Of a stretch of DNA of 64,000 nt, positions 17,235 to 24,623 are shown in pieces. Position 1 is the first letter of the stretch. Every line of letters starts with the position of its first letter. The position numbers were made by a program, and so were the translations under genes. The notes below the pieces were generated by a model, which saw only the letters and a list, made by a program, of their open reading frames with translations, searched no databases and was not told the origin of the DNA. Origin of the DNA: a bacterium (GTDB taxonomy: Bacteria > Bacillota > Clostridia > Lachnospirales > Lachnospiraceae); the NCBI GenBank assembly GCA_023664305.1, contig JAMPFT010000007.1, forward strand, positions 1 to 64,000, read 5' to 3'.

Positions 17235-18195
17235 TAGCCTGCGTTTTGTTAAACACATCGTATTCCGCTTCCGCCTTCTTTTTTGCCTCCAAATGAGAAA
17301 TCTTACCTTTATCCGGCAGTATTTCATATCTGCGAAAAGTAAGAAATTCATTAATGCTGGCGGCAAACTGCTCCATCGTAAAAGTGTTTTCCCGTTCAAT
17401 CAAATCCTCAATATAATCAAAATACCCTGATACCGTGCGCTCCAACTGGCGAATCTGCTTATCATCAAGATAATTTTTTGCAATACTGACATCCGACTTC
17501 AGTATTCTGCCATCCGGAGCATTTTTCCATGTGGTAAGCCCCATATGCTCTTTGGTGTGGTCGGCTTTTTTATACACAATTTCCGCGCCGGTCTGCCCGG
17601 TAATCGCATAGTGAAATTTGTTTTGAACCATCGCGTAAAAATCCCGTGTTGTCGGAGCTTCCTTGTCATAATCAACGCTGCATTCCGCATAAATGTCTGT
17701 AACCTGCTGCCAGATACGGCGTTCACTGGCACGAATCGAGCGGACGCGCTCCAAAAGTTCTCGAAAATAATCCTTGCCGAAAGCAGTCTTTCCCTGCTTC
17801 AGCCTTTCATCATCAAGCGCGAAGCCTTTTGTCATATATTCCTTAAGGACGCCGGTTGCCCAAATCCGGAAATGTGTAGCCCTGCGGGAATTGACACGAT
17901 AGCCTACAGAAATAATTGCGTCCAAATTGTAAAACTGTGTTTCTTTTGCTTGCGTTTTCCCTTTTATTGCACCGTGCGGAGTGGTTATTTCCATTTTGGA
18001 AACAACCACTTTTTCATCCAGTTCGCCATCCTCAAAAATGTTTTTGAGATGCTTGCTGATTGCCGGAACCTTAACATCAAACAACTCTGCCATTGCCTTT
18101 TGCGTCAGCCAAATGGTTTCATCCCGTATCAGAGCATCGACGGTAACATCCTCGTTTTCTGCCCGATACATCAAAAATTGAAATTCTTTATCCAT
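17185..18195 (-). CDS. RhuM family protein
   Basis: A 336-residue protein of the virulence RhuM family: IWLTQKAMAELFDVKVPAIS (winged-helix-like, residues 29-48), ETQFYNLDAIISVGYRVNS, TDIYAECSVDYD and a Fic/DOC-like C-terminal KADHTKEHMGL. GAGGGGATGAGGGC precedes the ATG. In many genomes rhuM genes lie inside type I restriction-modification operons between hsdM and hsdS, and their role is unclear. Here an hsdM 3' remnant lies directly upstream (18212-18378), consistent with that origin, but no hsdS or hsdR is in the window. Confidence 0.88.
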   Translation of the reverse strand: MDKEFQFLMYRAENEDVTVDALIRDETIWLTQKAMAELFDVKVPAISKHLKNIFEDGELDEKVVVSKMEITTPHGAIKGKTQAKETQFYNLDAIISVGYRVNSRRATHFRIWATGVLKEYMTKGFALDDERLKQGKTAFGKDYFRELLERVRSIRASERRIWQQVTDIYAECSVDYDKEAPTTRDFYAMVQNKFHYAITGQTGAEIVYKKADHTKEHMGLTTWKNAPDGRILKSDVSIAKNYLDDKQIRQLERTVSGYFDYIEDLIERENTFTMEQFAASINEFLTFRRYEILPDKGKISHLEAKKKAEAEYDVFNKTQAITSDFDREVKKMLKDE

Positions 18196-18211
18196 GCCCT
18201 CATCCCCTCAA

Positions 18212-18378
18212 AATCGACAGTCACGGTTATCCGATTTATGTTGCAATCTCCGCAATTATCTTCGCAATCTCATCTCGCAGCACCCTCTCCCGCGCAACGA
18301 TTTCTTCAATCTCCGCATTGATCTTATCAAAATTGTACCAGTGTATTTGCTATAGGTGTATTATACTGTGCATTTTAT
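18212..18378 (-). repeat. Duplicated hsdM 3'-end remnant, copy 1
   Basis: A 167-bp segment that matches 19490-19656 except at five positions. On the minus strand it encodes NAEIEEIVARER, VLRDEIAKIIAEIAT and then a stop, the C-terminal coiled tail typical of type I DNA methylases (HsdM). The stop codon is followed by the ribosome site of the rhuM-like gene, so the repeat behaves as a shared 5' leader. No methylase catalytic domain is present. Confidence 0.75.
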
Positions 18379-19475
18379 ACTGAAAAATCTTTATATTCAT
18401 CCTCGTTCAACTCTCTCAACTCATTTTCGATTTCCTCAATCGTAGGAAGTGAACTTTTGAATTTTTCAGGCATAAACTGTTTGATATCATACTCGGAAAT
18501 ACCCATTGGCTGGCTACTTGCTTCAAGTGCATACCGTGCTTTTATATTATCCTTAAATTTACAGATAAGCAGCCCCAGTGTCGGCGTATCTGTTTCTCCT
18601 TTTAACTGGTGATTTACCGCTACCATATAAGTGCCAAGCTGCCCCATATCCCTTGAATCAAATTCTGTTACTTTCACTTCAACAACCACATAACAATGCA
18701 GTTTGATATTATAAAATAACATATCAACAAAATTTTCCGTTTCCCCAATTTCCAACCTTACTTCCCGCCCCACAAATGCAAAGCCATTCCCCAGTTCCAG
18801 GAGAAATTTCGTGATGTTATCCATCAAAGCATCTTTCAGCTCTTTTTCACCATATTTTTCTGTTAATGTCAGAAAATCAAAATTATAGGGGTCTTTTGTA
18901 ATCGCCTGTGCTAATTCGCTTTCCGCGGCAGGAAGTGTCTGTGAAAAATTGCTGATTGCTTTCCCTTGTCTTTCATATAAGTCCGTATCCAAGAAGTTGA
19001 GCAGGACTGCTCTTGACCAACTATTTTCTATTGTTTTCTGCACATAGAAAATTGCCTTACTATAAACGCCTTTACATTTATCTATAATCAGCTTATGATG
19101 TCCCCACGGGATTTTAAAAATGATCCCTTCAAAGTCCCCAAGTTGAGGACTTAACTCATAATTTGACGTCAAGTCCCCAGCTTGAGGACTTCTATACAAT
19201 TCATAGAAATACTGCATATATTTTAAATTAGTTGGAGAAAATGACTTTACATCCGGAAGTATTTCCTGTAAATCTTTGCTTACTTCACTATAAAAAATGT
19301 TCCCTATATTTACTTTTTTCTTCAAAAAATAAATTTTTCCGCCAAGCCAAAAGTAAAAATAGAGCATTTCTTCATTGATTTTTGTTGCTGCCTTAATCTG
19401 ACTTTGCCTAAACTTATTACTGACATCGCTTAACCAGGCTTTATAATTTTCATCAATTTTAATGATATCTGTCAT
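18375..19475 (-). CDS. YhcG-type PDDEXK nuclease-domain protein (DUF1016)
   Basis: About 366 residues. The N-terminal DUF1016 part has SNKFRQSQIKAATKINEEML and WGHHKLIIDKC. The C-terminal nuclease-like domain carries FVDMLFYN near residue 250 and VVVEVKV near residue 265, giving the D ... ExK pattern, then GQLGTYM. The ATG at 19475 follows GGGGAGGG; the frame is open further upstream into the leader. YhcG genes are often carried in type I restriction-modification loci and other defence islands. Here the gene sits behind an hsdM remnant (19490-19656), like the rhuM-like gene after it, and both are read in the same direction. Confidence 0.9.
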   Translation of the reverse strand: MTDIIKIDENYKAWLSDVSNKFRQSQIKAATKINEEMLYFYFWLGGKIYFLKKKVNIGNIFYSEVSKDLQEILPDVKSFSPTNLKYMQYFYELYRSPQAGDLTSNYELSPQLGDFEGIIFKIPWGHHKLIIDKCKGVYSKAIFYVQKTIENSWSRAVLLNFLDTDLYERQGKAISNFSQTLPAAESELAQAITKDPYNFDFLTLTEKYGEKELKDALMDNITKFLLELGNGFAFVGREVRLEIGETENFVDMLFYNIKLHCYVVVEVKVTEFDSRDMGQLGTYMVAVNHQLKGETDTPTLGLLICKFKDNIKARYALEASSQPMGISEYDIKQFMPEKFKSSLPTIEEIENELRELNEDEYKDFSV

Positions 19476-19489
19476 TATAATCCCTCCCC

Positions 19490-19656
19490 AATCGACAGTC
19501 ACGGTTATCCGATTTATGTTGCAACCTCCGCAATTATCTTCGCAATCTCATCTCGCAGCACCTTCTCCCGCGCAACGATTTCTTCAATCTACGCATTGAT
19601 CTCATCAAAATTGTACCAGTGTATTTGCCATAGGTGTATTATACTGTGCATTTTAT
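19490..19656 (-). repeat. Duplicated hsdM 3'-end remnant, copy 2
   Basis: The partner of 18212-18378. One of the five differences turns a Glu codon (GAG) into TAG inside the methylase tail, so this copy is broken. Upstream of it TTGTAT, 17 bases, TATAAT could be a promoter on the minus strand for the yhcG-like gene. The repeat ends just before the ribosome site of that gene. Confidence 0.75.
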
Positions 19657-19684
19657 CAAAATACAACACAAAGCAATAGAGCTG

Positions 19685-19716
19685 ACTCCCCCGCGATCGC
19701 GGTGCAAAAAGGGAGT
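19685..19716. other. Nested palindrome
   Basis: ACTCCC (19685-19690) and GGGAGT (19711-19716) enclose the perfect 12-bp palindrome CCGCGATCGCGG (19691-19702) and an A-run. It lies at the outer edge of the rhuM/yhcG block. It could be an element boundary or a recombinase site; no transposase or integrase is adjacent. Confidence 0.35.
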
Positions 19717-19801
19717 GCGCCGCCTCTATTTTGATGTACGAGATCACGAGACAGCGCCGCAGTTATGACACATAAAATTACCACACGAAAGCTTCCGCCA
19801 T

Positions 19802-20848
19802 TTACCTTTCCTTTGCGATGGTATGTACGATCTCTGAAAATTCTTCCGATTTCGACTCAAGCAGACCGTGCGTAGTATTTTCCATGATAAACAATTTTTT
19901 ATAAGGGGCGTTTATGCTGTCAAAATACTCCTCCGCCAATTTATAATTGGTCTGATAATCCATGTTTCCGTTGATGTTATAATAGGGAACTTTATAATCC
20001 AGTCTTCCCTTTAACGAAAAAGCCCGGAACTCTTCCGATTGGAAAAATGTCAGATATACGCCCATGTCTCTTGAAAAATAGTTTACCCAGTCGGCAAGGG
20101 AATAGTTTGGATTGAAGATAATTGTCGTTATAAGATTATAATCCGAGCCGTCCTTCATTAAACCGTAACCATATTTTTCCATCAGAGCGTTTTTTGCCAG
20201 AATATGATCCATCGTCATGCTCTCCGGCGTTAATTGCGCGACGAGAGCCAGACCTTCGTCGTCGCCCTCAACCCATGAGCGCGCCACTTCCTGAAATGCC
20301 GTCTCATTATCAATGGAATCCACAAGCTGTCCCGTACCGATAAAGCATTCATAATATTCCGGATATTCCAGTACAAGATTCGCTCCGTAGATCGATCCCC
20401 AGGAATGACCGAGTATGGTGATCTGATCCGCCGATAAGTAATCAAGTATGAACTCCGTCATTTCTTTTCCGTCTTCCAAAAGCAGATCCCTTGTCAATTC
20501 GATCTCATTCTGCCCGGCATCATAGCTCTTTCCGCAGTTTCTCTGATCCCATGTCACCACAGTATACACATCAGCCCATTTCCGTGTGATCACATAGTCA
20601 AATTCGCTCGTCGGAGAGCCCGGGCCTCCGTGCAGGTACAGCAAAACCGGATTACTGAGACTGTCGCCATATATACTGATCCATTGCTTTGTCCCGTTTA
20701 TCTCCACATACAGGGACTCATTGATCCCGCCCTTTGGCGTTCTTCTGTTAATGCCGACTCCAACTGCCCTCACAGCAAAAAGCAGGATTATGACAGCAGC
20801 AATGCCTAATCCGATAGCTTTAACGATTTTGAATCCTTTCTTTTTCAA
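19802..20848 (-). CDS. Membrane-anchored alpha/beta hydrolase, prolyl-aminopeptidase-like
   Basis: About 348 residues with an N-terminal helix (AIGLGIAAVIILLFAVRAVG) that anchors it, then an S33-type fold: oxyanion LYLHGGPGSPTS, WDQRNCGKS, nucleophile Ser near residue 147 in GHSWGS, acid in NGNMDYQT and His in TTHGLL. The HGGPG and DQRNCG motifs are those of proline iminopeptidases and relatives. The frame opens at an ATG at 20893, but that codon coincides with the predicted transcription start; the TTG at 20848, eight bases after GGGGG, is preferred. Substrate unknown. The gene stands alone. Confidence 0.85.
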   Translation of the reverse strand: MKKKGFKIVKAIGLGIAAVIILLFAVRAVGVGINRRTPKGGINESLYVEINGTKQWISIYGDSLSNPVLLYLHGGPGSPTSEFDYVITRKWADVYTVVTWDQRNCGKSYDAGQNEIELTRDLLLEDGKEMTEFILDYLSADQITILGHSWGSIYGANLVLEYPEYYECFIGTGQLVDSIDNETAFQEVARSWVEGDDEGLALVAQLTPESMTMDHILAKNALMEKYGYGLMKDGSDYNLITTIIFNPNYSLADWVNYFSRDMGVYLTFFQSEEFRAFSLKGRLDYKVPYYNINGNMDYQTNYKLAEEYFDSINAPYKKLFIMENTTHGLLESKSEEFSEIVHTIAKER

Positions 20849-20897
20849 TATTATTTCCCCCGTACTTTTACCGATTGCAAACTCCACAAGCATAAAA

Positions 20898-20927
20898 ATT
20901 CTATCACATTTGTTACCATGTGTCCAA
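20898..20927 (-). promoter_or_regulatory. Promoter of the hydrolase gene (shared module)
   Basis: On the minus strand TTGGAC (20927-20922), 18 bases, TAGAAT (20903-20898). The surrounding 44 bases (20931-20888) match those before the VOC gene at 23639-23596 with about six changes, including GGAATTGGACACATGGTAA exactly. Confidence 0.6.
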
Positions 20928-20951
20928 TTCCATAATTATTATTTTATACTA

Positions 20952-20992
20952 TTGACTTATAATAAATAGTTTGATACAATACCTGTATCAAA
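20952..20992 (+). promoter_or_regulatory. Promoter and PadR-type operator of the HAAS/PadR operon
   Basis: TTGACT (20952-20957), 17 bases, TACAAT (20975-20980). The inverted repeat TTTGATAC/GTATCAAA at 20970-20992, spaced by seven bases, covers the -10. The ATAC ... GTAT symmetry is typical of PadR sites, so the PadR encoded by the second gene probably represses its own operon. Confidence 0.65.
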
Positions 20993-21016
20993 ATAAAATC
21001 TTTGGGAGGAAAGACT

Positions 21017-21820
21017 ATGAAAATTTGTTCTAAAGAGGACTATTTGGCAGAAACAAAGAACCGAATGCTGTTTCGCTGTAACCGCCGGGAAATCTGTACG
21101 ACGCTGGAAGACCTGAATTTATACTTTGAATCCGGAGCGGCGGAAGGAAAAACGGATGAAACGCTCTGTCAGAAACTGGAATCACCGGAAAAGATGGTTC
21201 AGGAGATTTTGCGGGAGAGGCTCGCCAGGAAAGAGAGCCGTCCTTTTCCTGCCGCTTATCTTGTCTGCTGCGGTGTCCTCTGTATCTTATTTCTCCTTGT
21301 CCTCCGCTATTTCAGCCGGGAGTATTCCTGTCTTGCGATTCTTCTGGTTCCCGCTTTCCTCTGGTATTCCTTCGGAGGATTCAGCTTATTACAGATCAGA
21401 GAGGACACCGTGAGAAATCATCGGGGAGAGCTTTTGTTTTTGGGAATCTCCGCCCTGTTTCTCCTGTTGCATCAGGGTGTGTCCGTCTGCGTCTATCAGG
21501 GCGTCAATCTGCCGGTTCTTCTGGTCAGAGCCGTTTACTGCCTGTGCTATGTGCTGATGGCAGTTACCGTTTTCGTCCTGTTGGCGGTGATTTATCGATT
21601 TTGCCAGGGATACTATTTATCCTGCGGCATTATGATATCAGCGACGGGGACGATTTGCTCGTGTCTTTTAGGAAATGACACGCTCGTCAATTTTACGGGA
21701 TCCCCTTCCCGCTCTTTGCTGATCGGCTTCCTTCCTTTCGCCGTCGCAGCTTTTCTGGGCGTTCTGTGCGATTTTGGTATTGTCAGAATGAGGGAGGAAA
21801 AAACATGGATTCGCAAATGA
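21017..21820 (+). CDS. HAAS-domain membrane protein (DUF1700-like)
   Basis: About 267 residues. The N-terminal cytoplasmic part (EDYLAETKNRMLFRCNRREI, then EDLNLYFESG) resembles the HAAS helical domain linked with PadR regulators. Six hydrophobic segments follow, beginning PAAYLVCCGVLCILFLLVL. The ATG at 21017 follows GGGAGGAAAG; the frame also opens at a TTG just upstream. It overlaps the PadR gene by 16 bases, so the two are co-translated. HAAS proteins are thought to sense the membrane or partner with PadR-controlled systems; no enzymatic motif is seen. Confidence 0.7.
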   Translation: MKICSKEDYLAETKNRMLFRCNRREICTTLEDLNLYFESGAAEGKTDETLCQKLESPEKMVQEILRERLARKESRPFPAAYLVCCGVLCILFLLVLRYFSREYSCLAILLVPAFLWYSFGGFSLLQIREDTVRNHRGELLFLGISALFLLLHQGVSVCVYQGVNLPVLLVRAVYCLCYVLMAVTVFVLLAVIYRFCQGYYLSCGIMISATGTICSCLLGNDTLVNFTGSPSRSLLIGFLPFAVAAFLGVLCDFGIVRMREEKTWIRK

Positions 21821-22116
21821 AACGCGGGATTTTGGAAATGTGTATCCTGTATCAGTTTTTATCGGGGGATTATTACGGCTATGATATTATGGTAAAAATG
21901 AAAACTTATTTCCCGGATGTAAAAGACAGCAGCTTTTATGTGATCCTGCGAAGACTGAATGCGGAAGGTTACACGGATATTTACTATGGGAGCGAGTCCA
22001 ATGGCCCCCAGCGGAAATATTACAAAATAACGGAAAGCGGAAAGAAATACCTGGAGCAGGCTCTCGGAAACTGGCGGCAGCTGAAGAAAGTTGTGGGCGA
22101 ACTGGGAATCCAGTAA
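21805..22116 (+). CDS. PadR-family transcriptional regulator
   Basis: A 103-residue winged-helix regulator: MKRGILEMCILYQFL, GYDIMVKMK, SSFYVILRRLNAEGY for recognition and the wing, and SNGPQRKYYKITESGKKYLE, the classic PadR signature. GGAGG lies seven bases before the ATG at 21805. It overlaps the HAAS gene, and its probable operator is the palindrome over the promoter of this operon. Confidence 0.93.
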   Translation: MDSQMKRGILEMCILYQFLSGDYYGYDIMVKMKTYFPDVKDSSFYVILRRLNAEGYTDIYYGSESNGPQRKYYKITESGKKYLEQALGNWRQLKKVVGELGIQ

Positions 22117-22154
22117 GCAGGAGCTTTGCGACACAAATCGGCATCCATAAAATT

Positions 22155-22203
22155 TCTGCACTCTCTTGGAACATCCGTTTTAAACATTCTGGGAGAGTGC
22201 AGA
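22155..22203 (+). terminator. Long stem-loop after the PadR gene
   Basis: TCTGCACTCTC and GAGAGTGCAGA pair perfectly over 11 bases with a 27-base loop, 40 bases past the PadR stop. There is no clear T-run, so transcript 3'-end protection is as likely as termination. The remaining bases up to the GNAT cassette at 22325 show no gene. Confidence 0.4.
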
Positions 22204-22453
22204 TTCACAAGAAAGGACAGCGTAAACAAAAATATGCAATGTTAAGGGACATCCGCCCACAGGGATCATAAGCCCTCCATCCGCCGCCTTAATTCGCCCC
22301 AATCCGCCACCGTCAGAATTTTTTCTCCCTTTTCGGAAAAGTGTTCCCATTTTTATTTTCTCAAAATTCCATATATATTTATACATTCCTTGATGTTCCA
22401 TACAACTTTACAAACCGGAATTTCTCAGCTTAATGGATTTTTTGATATCCGAA

Positions 22454-22921
22454 TCACAGTTTCTTTTCAAACACATAGCGTTGAGGCGTCATTCCCATCG
22501 CTTGATACATAGCAATGGCTCCCTTGTTGAAGTCCCAAGTGTGCAAATCCAGACGAACAGCTCCTTGCTCTTTCGCCCAGGTCTCCACCTCAGTAAAGAG
22601 CTTTGTAGCAATTCCTCTTCGTCGATAAGTGGGCGAAACATATATGTCGTCCAAACAAACCGTCTTTACATCCTTAACCATACCACTTTCTTTCCAAAGT
22701 GTTGCACGAACAAAGCCCACAATCTGCTCAGCATCAAAGGCTCCCAGTTCTATATTGCCAGGCAAGGCCAAATTATGAATAAAAGCATCTTTTGGATAAA
22801 TTTTATCTTTATCTCGACATACAAAATAGTCTGGTCGTGCTTGTACATAAATTTCATCCAATTCCTTATATAGCTCAATTACTTTATCATAATCAGATTC
22901 CATCAATTTTCTAATTTCCAT
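22454..22921 (-). CDS. GNAT-family N-acetyltransferase (cassette passenger)
   Basis: About 155 residues: MEIRKLMESDYDKVIELYKEL at the start, CLDDIYVSPTYRRRGIATKL, the acetyl-CoA-binding loop, near residues 95-113, and a C-terminal DFNKGAIAMYQAMGM. The ATG at 22921 is nine bases after AGGA. It is the only gene between the inverted ends at 22325 and 23045, with its own promoter inside the right end. The substrate is unknown; acetyltransferases of this type modify small amines, antibiotics or proteins. Base composition is lower in GC than the flanking genes, consistent with transfer. Confidence 0.85.
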   Translation of the reverse strand: MEIRKLMESDYDKVIELYKELDEIYVQARPDYFVCRDKDKIYPKDAFIHNLALPGNIELGAFDAEQIVGFVRATLWKESGMVKDVKTVCLDDIYVSPTYRRRGIATKLFTEVETWAKEQGAVRLDLHTWDFNKGAIAMYQAMGMTPQRYVFEKKL

Positions 22922-22966
22922 ATATTCCAATTCCTGTCAAATTCCTGTTTACTGTTTACATACTTG

Positions 22967-22995
22967 ATTATAATATGTCTGCCTGTCACTTACAA
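22967..22995 (-). promoter_or_regulatory. Promoter candidate of the cassette GNAT gene
   Basis: On the minus strand TTGTAA (22995-22990), 17 bases, TATAAT (22972-22967), inside the right cassette end, so the promoter moves with the cassette. Confidence 0.5.
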
Positions 22996-23133
22996 TATAT
23001 ATTTATGAGCCCGTTTTAAATGAGTACACAATTCCGAAAAGGGGGAATATTTTTATCTCCGGAAGTCCCTCCTTCCACAGAAGTCTCTCCTTCCATGGAA
23101 ATCTCTCCTTCCATGAGATACCCTGTTTCCCCG

Positions 23134-23565
23134 CTACTGCTTCGCCGGATTCGGACATGTAATAATCCATGTATAACCAAAACGATCCTTCGTGACGGAA
23201 CCGCATCCGCCGTCATCTGGCTCCGGATGCGGACGCAACGGCGAAAGGACAGTTCCCCCTTCTGCCAACAGCGACACCGCATGCAACGCCTCCTCTTCCG
23301 AATCCATGTGAATCATCAGTTTTACATCCGTATTTACTTCTGCCCGGTCAAAGGTATCTCCCGCCGCCATGCGCGTATTGCCAATTGCAAACTCAACATG
23401 CATTATCTTTCCGATTTGCTCCGGCGTCATATCATATGTGTTTTCAGACCAACGGGACAGGAAATAAATCTCCCCGCCAAAGGCCTTTATATACATATTA
23501 ATCGCCTCTTCACAATTCCCCTTGAACGACAAATACGGAATTACTTCTATTTTTTGTCTTCCCAT
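23134..23565 (-). CDS. VOC-family (PhnB/YjdN-like) protein
   Basis: About 143 residues: IEVIPYLSFKGNCEEAINMY, GKIMHVEFAIGNTRMAAGD, and a C-terminal VTKDRFGYTWII with the conserved DxFG-W pattern. This is the glyoxalase/bleomycin-resistance fold, of the group once called 3-demethylubiquinone methyltransferase-like. GGGAGGAGAAAGAGAA precedes the ATG at 23565; the frame is open further upstream without support. The metal ligands cannot be set with certainty. Stand-alone gene, with a promoter module shared with the hydrolase at 20.9 kb. Confidence 0.85.
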   Translation of the reverse strand: MGRQKIEVIPYLSFKGNCEEAINMYIKAFGGEIYFLSRWSENTYDMTPEQIGKIMHVEFAIGNTRMAAGDTFDRAEVNTDVKLMIHMDSEEEALHAVSLLAEGGTVLSPLRPHPEPDDGGCGSVTKDRFGYTWIITCPNPAKQ

Positions 23566-23605
23566 TTCTCTTTCTCCTCCCTTTCCCGTTTTCTGAAACA
23601 CAAAA

Positions 23606-23635
23606 ATTATATAACACTTATTACCATGTGTCCAA
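23606..23635 (-). promoter_or_regulatory. Promoter of the VOC gene (shared module)
   Basis: On the minus strand TTGGAC (23635-23630), 18 bases, TATAAT (23611-23606). It lies in the 44-base module also found before the alpha/beta hydrolase at 20.9 kb. Confidence 0.6.
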
Positions 23636-23732
23636 TTCCTCTGATTCTTTTCGGCATCCCAACGGATTCGACGCATAGCAGGCTTCCTTCCGGATACTTC
23701 GATTCATGCAGAACGATCCAAAGACAAAATTC

Positions 23733-23771
23733 CTCCCCTCCTTGACAAGGCGAGGGGAGATTTTCTATAAT
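23733..23771 (+). promoter_or_regulatory. luxS promoter with overlapping inverted repeat
   Basis: TTGACA (23742-23747), 18 bases, TATAAT (23766-23771). The inverted repeat CTCCCCTC/GAGGGGAG (23733-23740 and 23752-23759) encloses the -35, so a protein bound there, or a hairpin, would block the promoter. The transcript would begin near 23778 with a short leader. Confidence 0.6.
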
Positions 23772-23829
23772 GAATAAGAAAATCCGGAAATTCATTTCCG
23801 CATATCAATTGGCACAAGGGGGTATTGTC

Positions 23830-24309
23830 ATGAAAAAAATCGCAAGCTTTACCGTAGACCATATCAGGCTGCAGCCCGGCATATATGTATCCCGCAAGGA
23901 TCATGTGGGTGCAGAGGTTATCACTACTTTCGATCTGCGCATGACCAGTCCCAACGAGGAACCGGTCATGAACACTGCGGAGGTTCACACCATCGAGCAC
24001 CTGGGCGCGACCTTCCTGCGGAACCATCCGATTTTCGGGGAGAAAACTGTTTATTTCGGCCCTATGGGCTGCCGGACCGGGTTTTATCTGCTCCTGGCAG
24101 GAGATTACGACTCTTCCGATATCGTTCCGCTGATGATTGAAATGTATGAATTTATCAGAGACTTTAAGGATGAGGTTCCCGGCGCATCTCCCAGAGACTG
24201 CGGCAATTATCTCGATATGAATCTGGGCATGGCAAATTTTCTGGCAAAGCGATATCTGGAAAATGTCCTTTATTCCATCGACGGCAGCAGGCTGCATTAC
24301 CCGGACTGA
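23830..24309 (+). CDS. luxS: S-ribosylhomocysteine lyase
   Basis: A 159-residue LuxS. The zinc-binding HTIEHL lies near residues 53-58, the catalytic Cys is in MGCRTGFY near residue 81, and the third zinc ligand Cys is in PRDCGNY near residue 124. It converts S-ribosylhomocysteine to homocysteine and the AI-2 precursor DPD in the cytoplasm. The ATG at 23830 follows GGGGGT; the frame is open further upstream. The next gene, mtnN, makes its substrate, so the activated methyl cycle is encoded here in two steps, although the two genes are separated by 314 bases with hairpin repeats. Confidence 0.97.
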   Translation: MKKIASFTVDHIRLQPGIYVSRKDHVGAEVITTFDLRMTSPNEEPVMNTAEVHTIEHLGATFLRNHPIFGEKTVYFGPMGCRTGFYLLLAGDYDSSDIVPLMIEMYEFIRDFKDEVPGASPRDCGNYLDMNLGMANFLAKRYLENVLYSIDGSRLHYPD

Positions 24310-24313
24310 CGAG

Positions 24314-24381
24314 AAAAAAGCGTCCCTTCGTGACGCTTGGAAGAATGCTCCGCATTCTTCCCTGACTACGACGCAATTTCT
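24314..24381 (+). repeat. Double-hairpin 3'-end element, copy 1 (after luxS)
   Basis: An A-run, then AAGCGTC/GACGCTT (24318-24338), then GAAGAATGC-tcc-GCATTCTTC (24340-24360), a near-perfect nine-base stem. The same two-hairpin design follows murG (42858), the DUF11 gene (51975) and the MntP-like gene (54460). It probably terminates luxS transcription. Confidence 0.7.
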
Positions 24382-24386
24382 TATAA

Positions 24387-24473
24387 GAAAAAAAGTGCCG
24401 CTATACGGCACAAAGCCAGTAAACCGGCTTAGAAAAATGCTCTGCGTTCTTCACCGGCAGTGATGTAATTTCT
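24387..24473 (+). repeat. Double-hairpin 3'-end element, copy 2 (degenerate)
   Basis: An A-run, GTGCCG/CGGCAC (24395-24411), an inserted hairpin AAGCC/GGCTT (24413-24430), and a worn second hairpin (GAAAAATGC ... GCGTTCTTC type). It is the GTGCCG subtype, also seen after murG. The rest of the 314-base gap before mtnN holds no gene. Confidence 0.6.
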
Positions 24474-24623
24474 CAGAGGACAAGAAGATTAGAAGAGCAG
24501 ACTCTTGCAGACCTTCGGATTTTGCAGGAACCACGAACAGAAACAGCAGCGGGCAGCACGCTTTGCGAACTGCCCTTATACTAAGAAAAGCGGCGGTAAA
24601 ATCTGCCGCGGAACGGAGGAAAC

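Larger units (their letters stand above)
22325..23045. mobile_element. Putative transposase-less mobile cassette carrying a GNAT gene
   Basis: The 721-bp unit is bounded by inverted copies of the sequence found at the end of the IS1595-like element at 763. The left end reads CTCCCTTTTCGGAAAAGTGT and the right end, reversed, CCCCCTTTTCGGAATTGTGT. Immediately outside are AATTTTTT (22317-22324) and AATATTTT (23046-23053), matching at seven of eight positions, as expected for the 8-bp duplications of IS1595 elements, although the bases are low in complexity. One gene lies inside and no transposase. IS1595-family elements are known to give rise to such passenger-only cassettes. Confidence 0.6.

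Noticed and set aside
20891-20893. ATG at 20893 as the hydrolase start
   Set aside because: It coincides with the predicted transcription start; the TTG at 20848 follows GGGGG and leads into the membrane anchor. The peptide MLVEFAIG there resembles a segment of the VOC protein, which I take as chance or a scrap of duplication.
22454-22921. Antibiotic-specific acetyltransferase
   Set aside because: The sequence shows only generic GNAT motifs; mobility alone does not show resistance.
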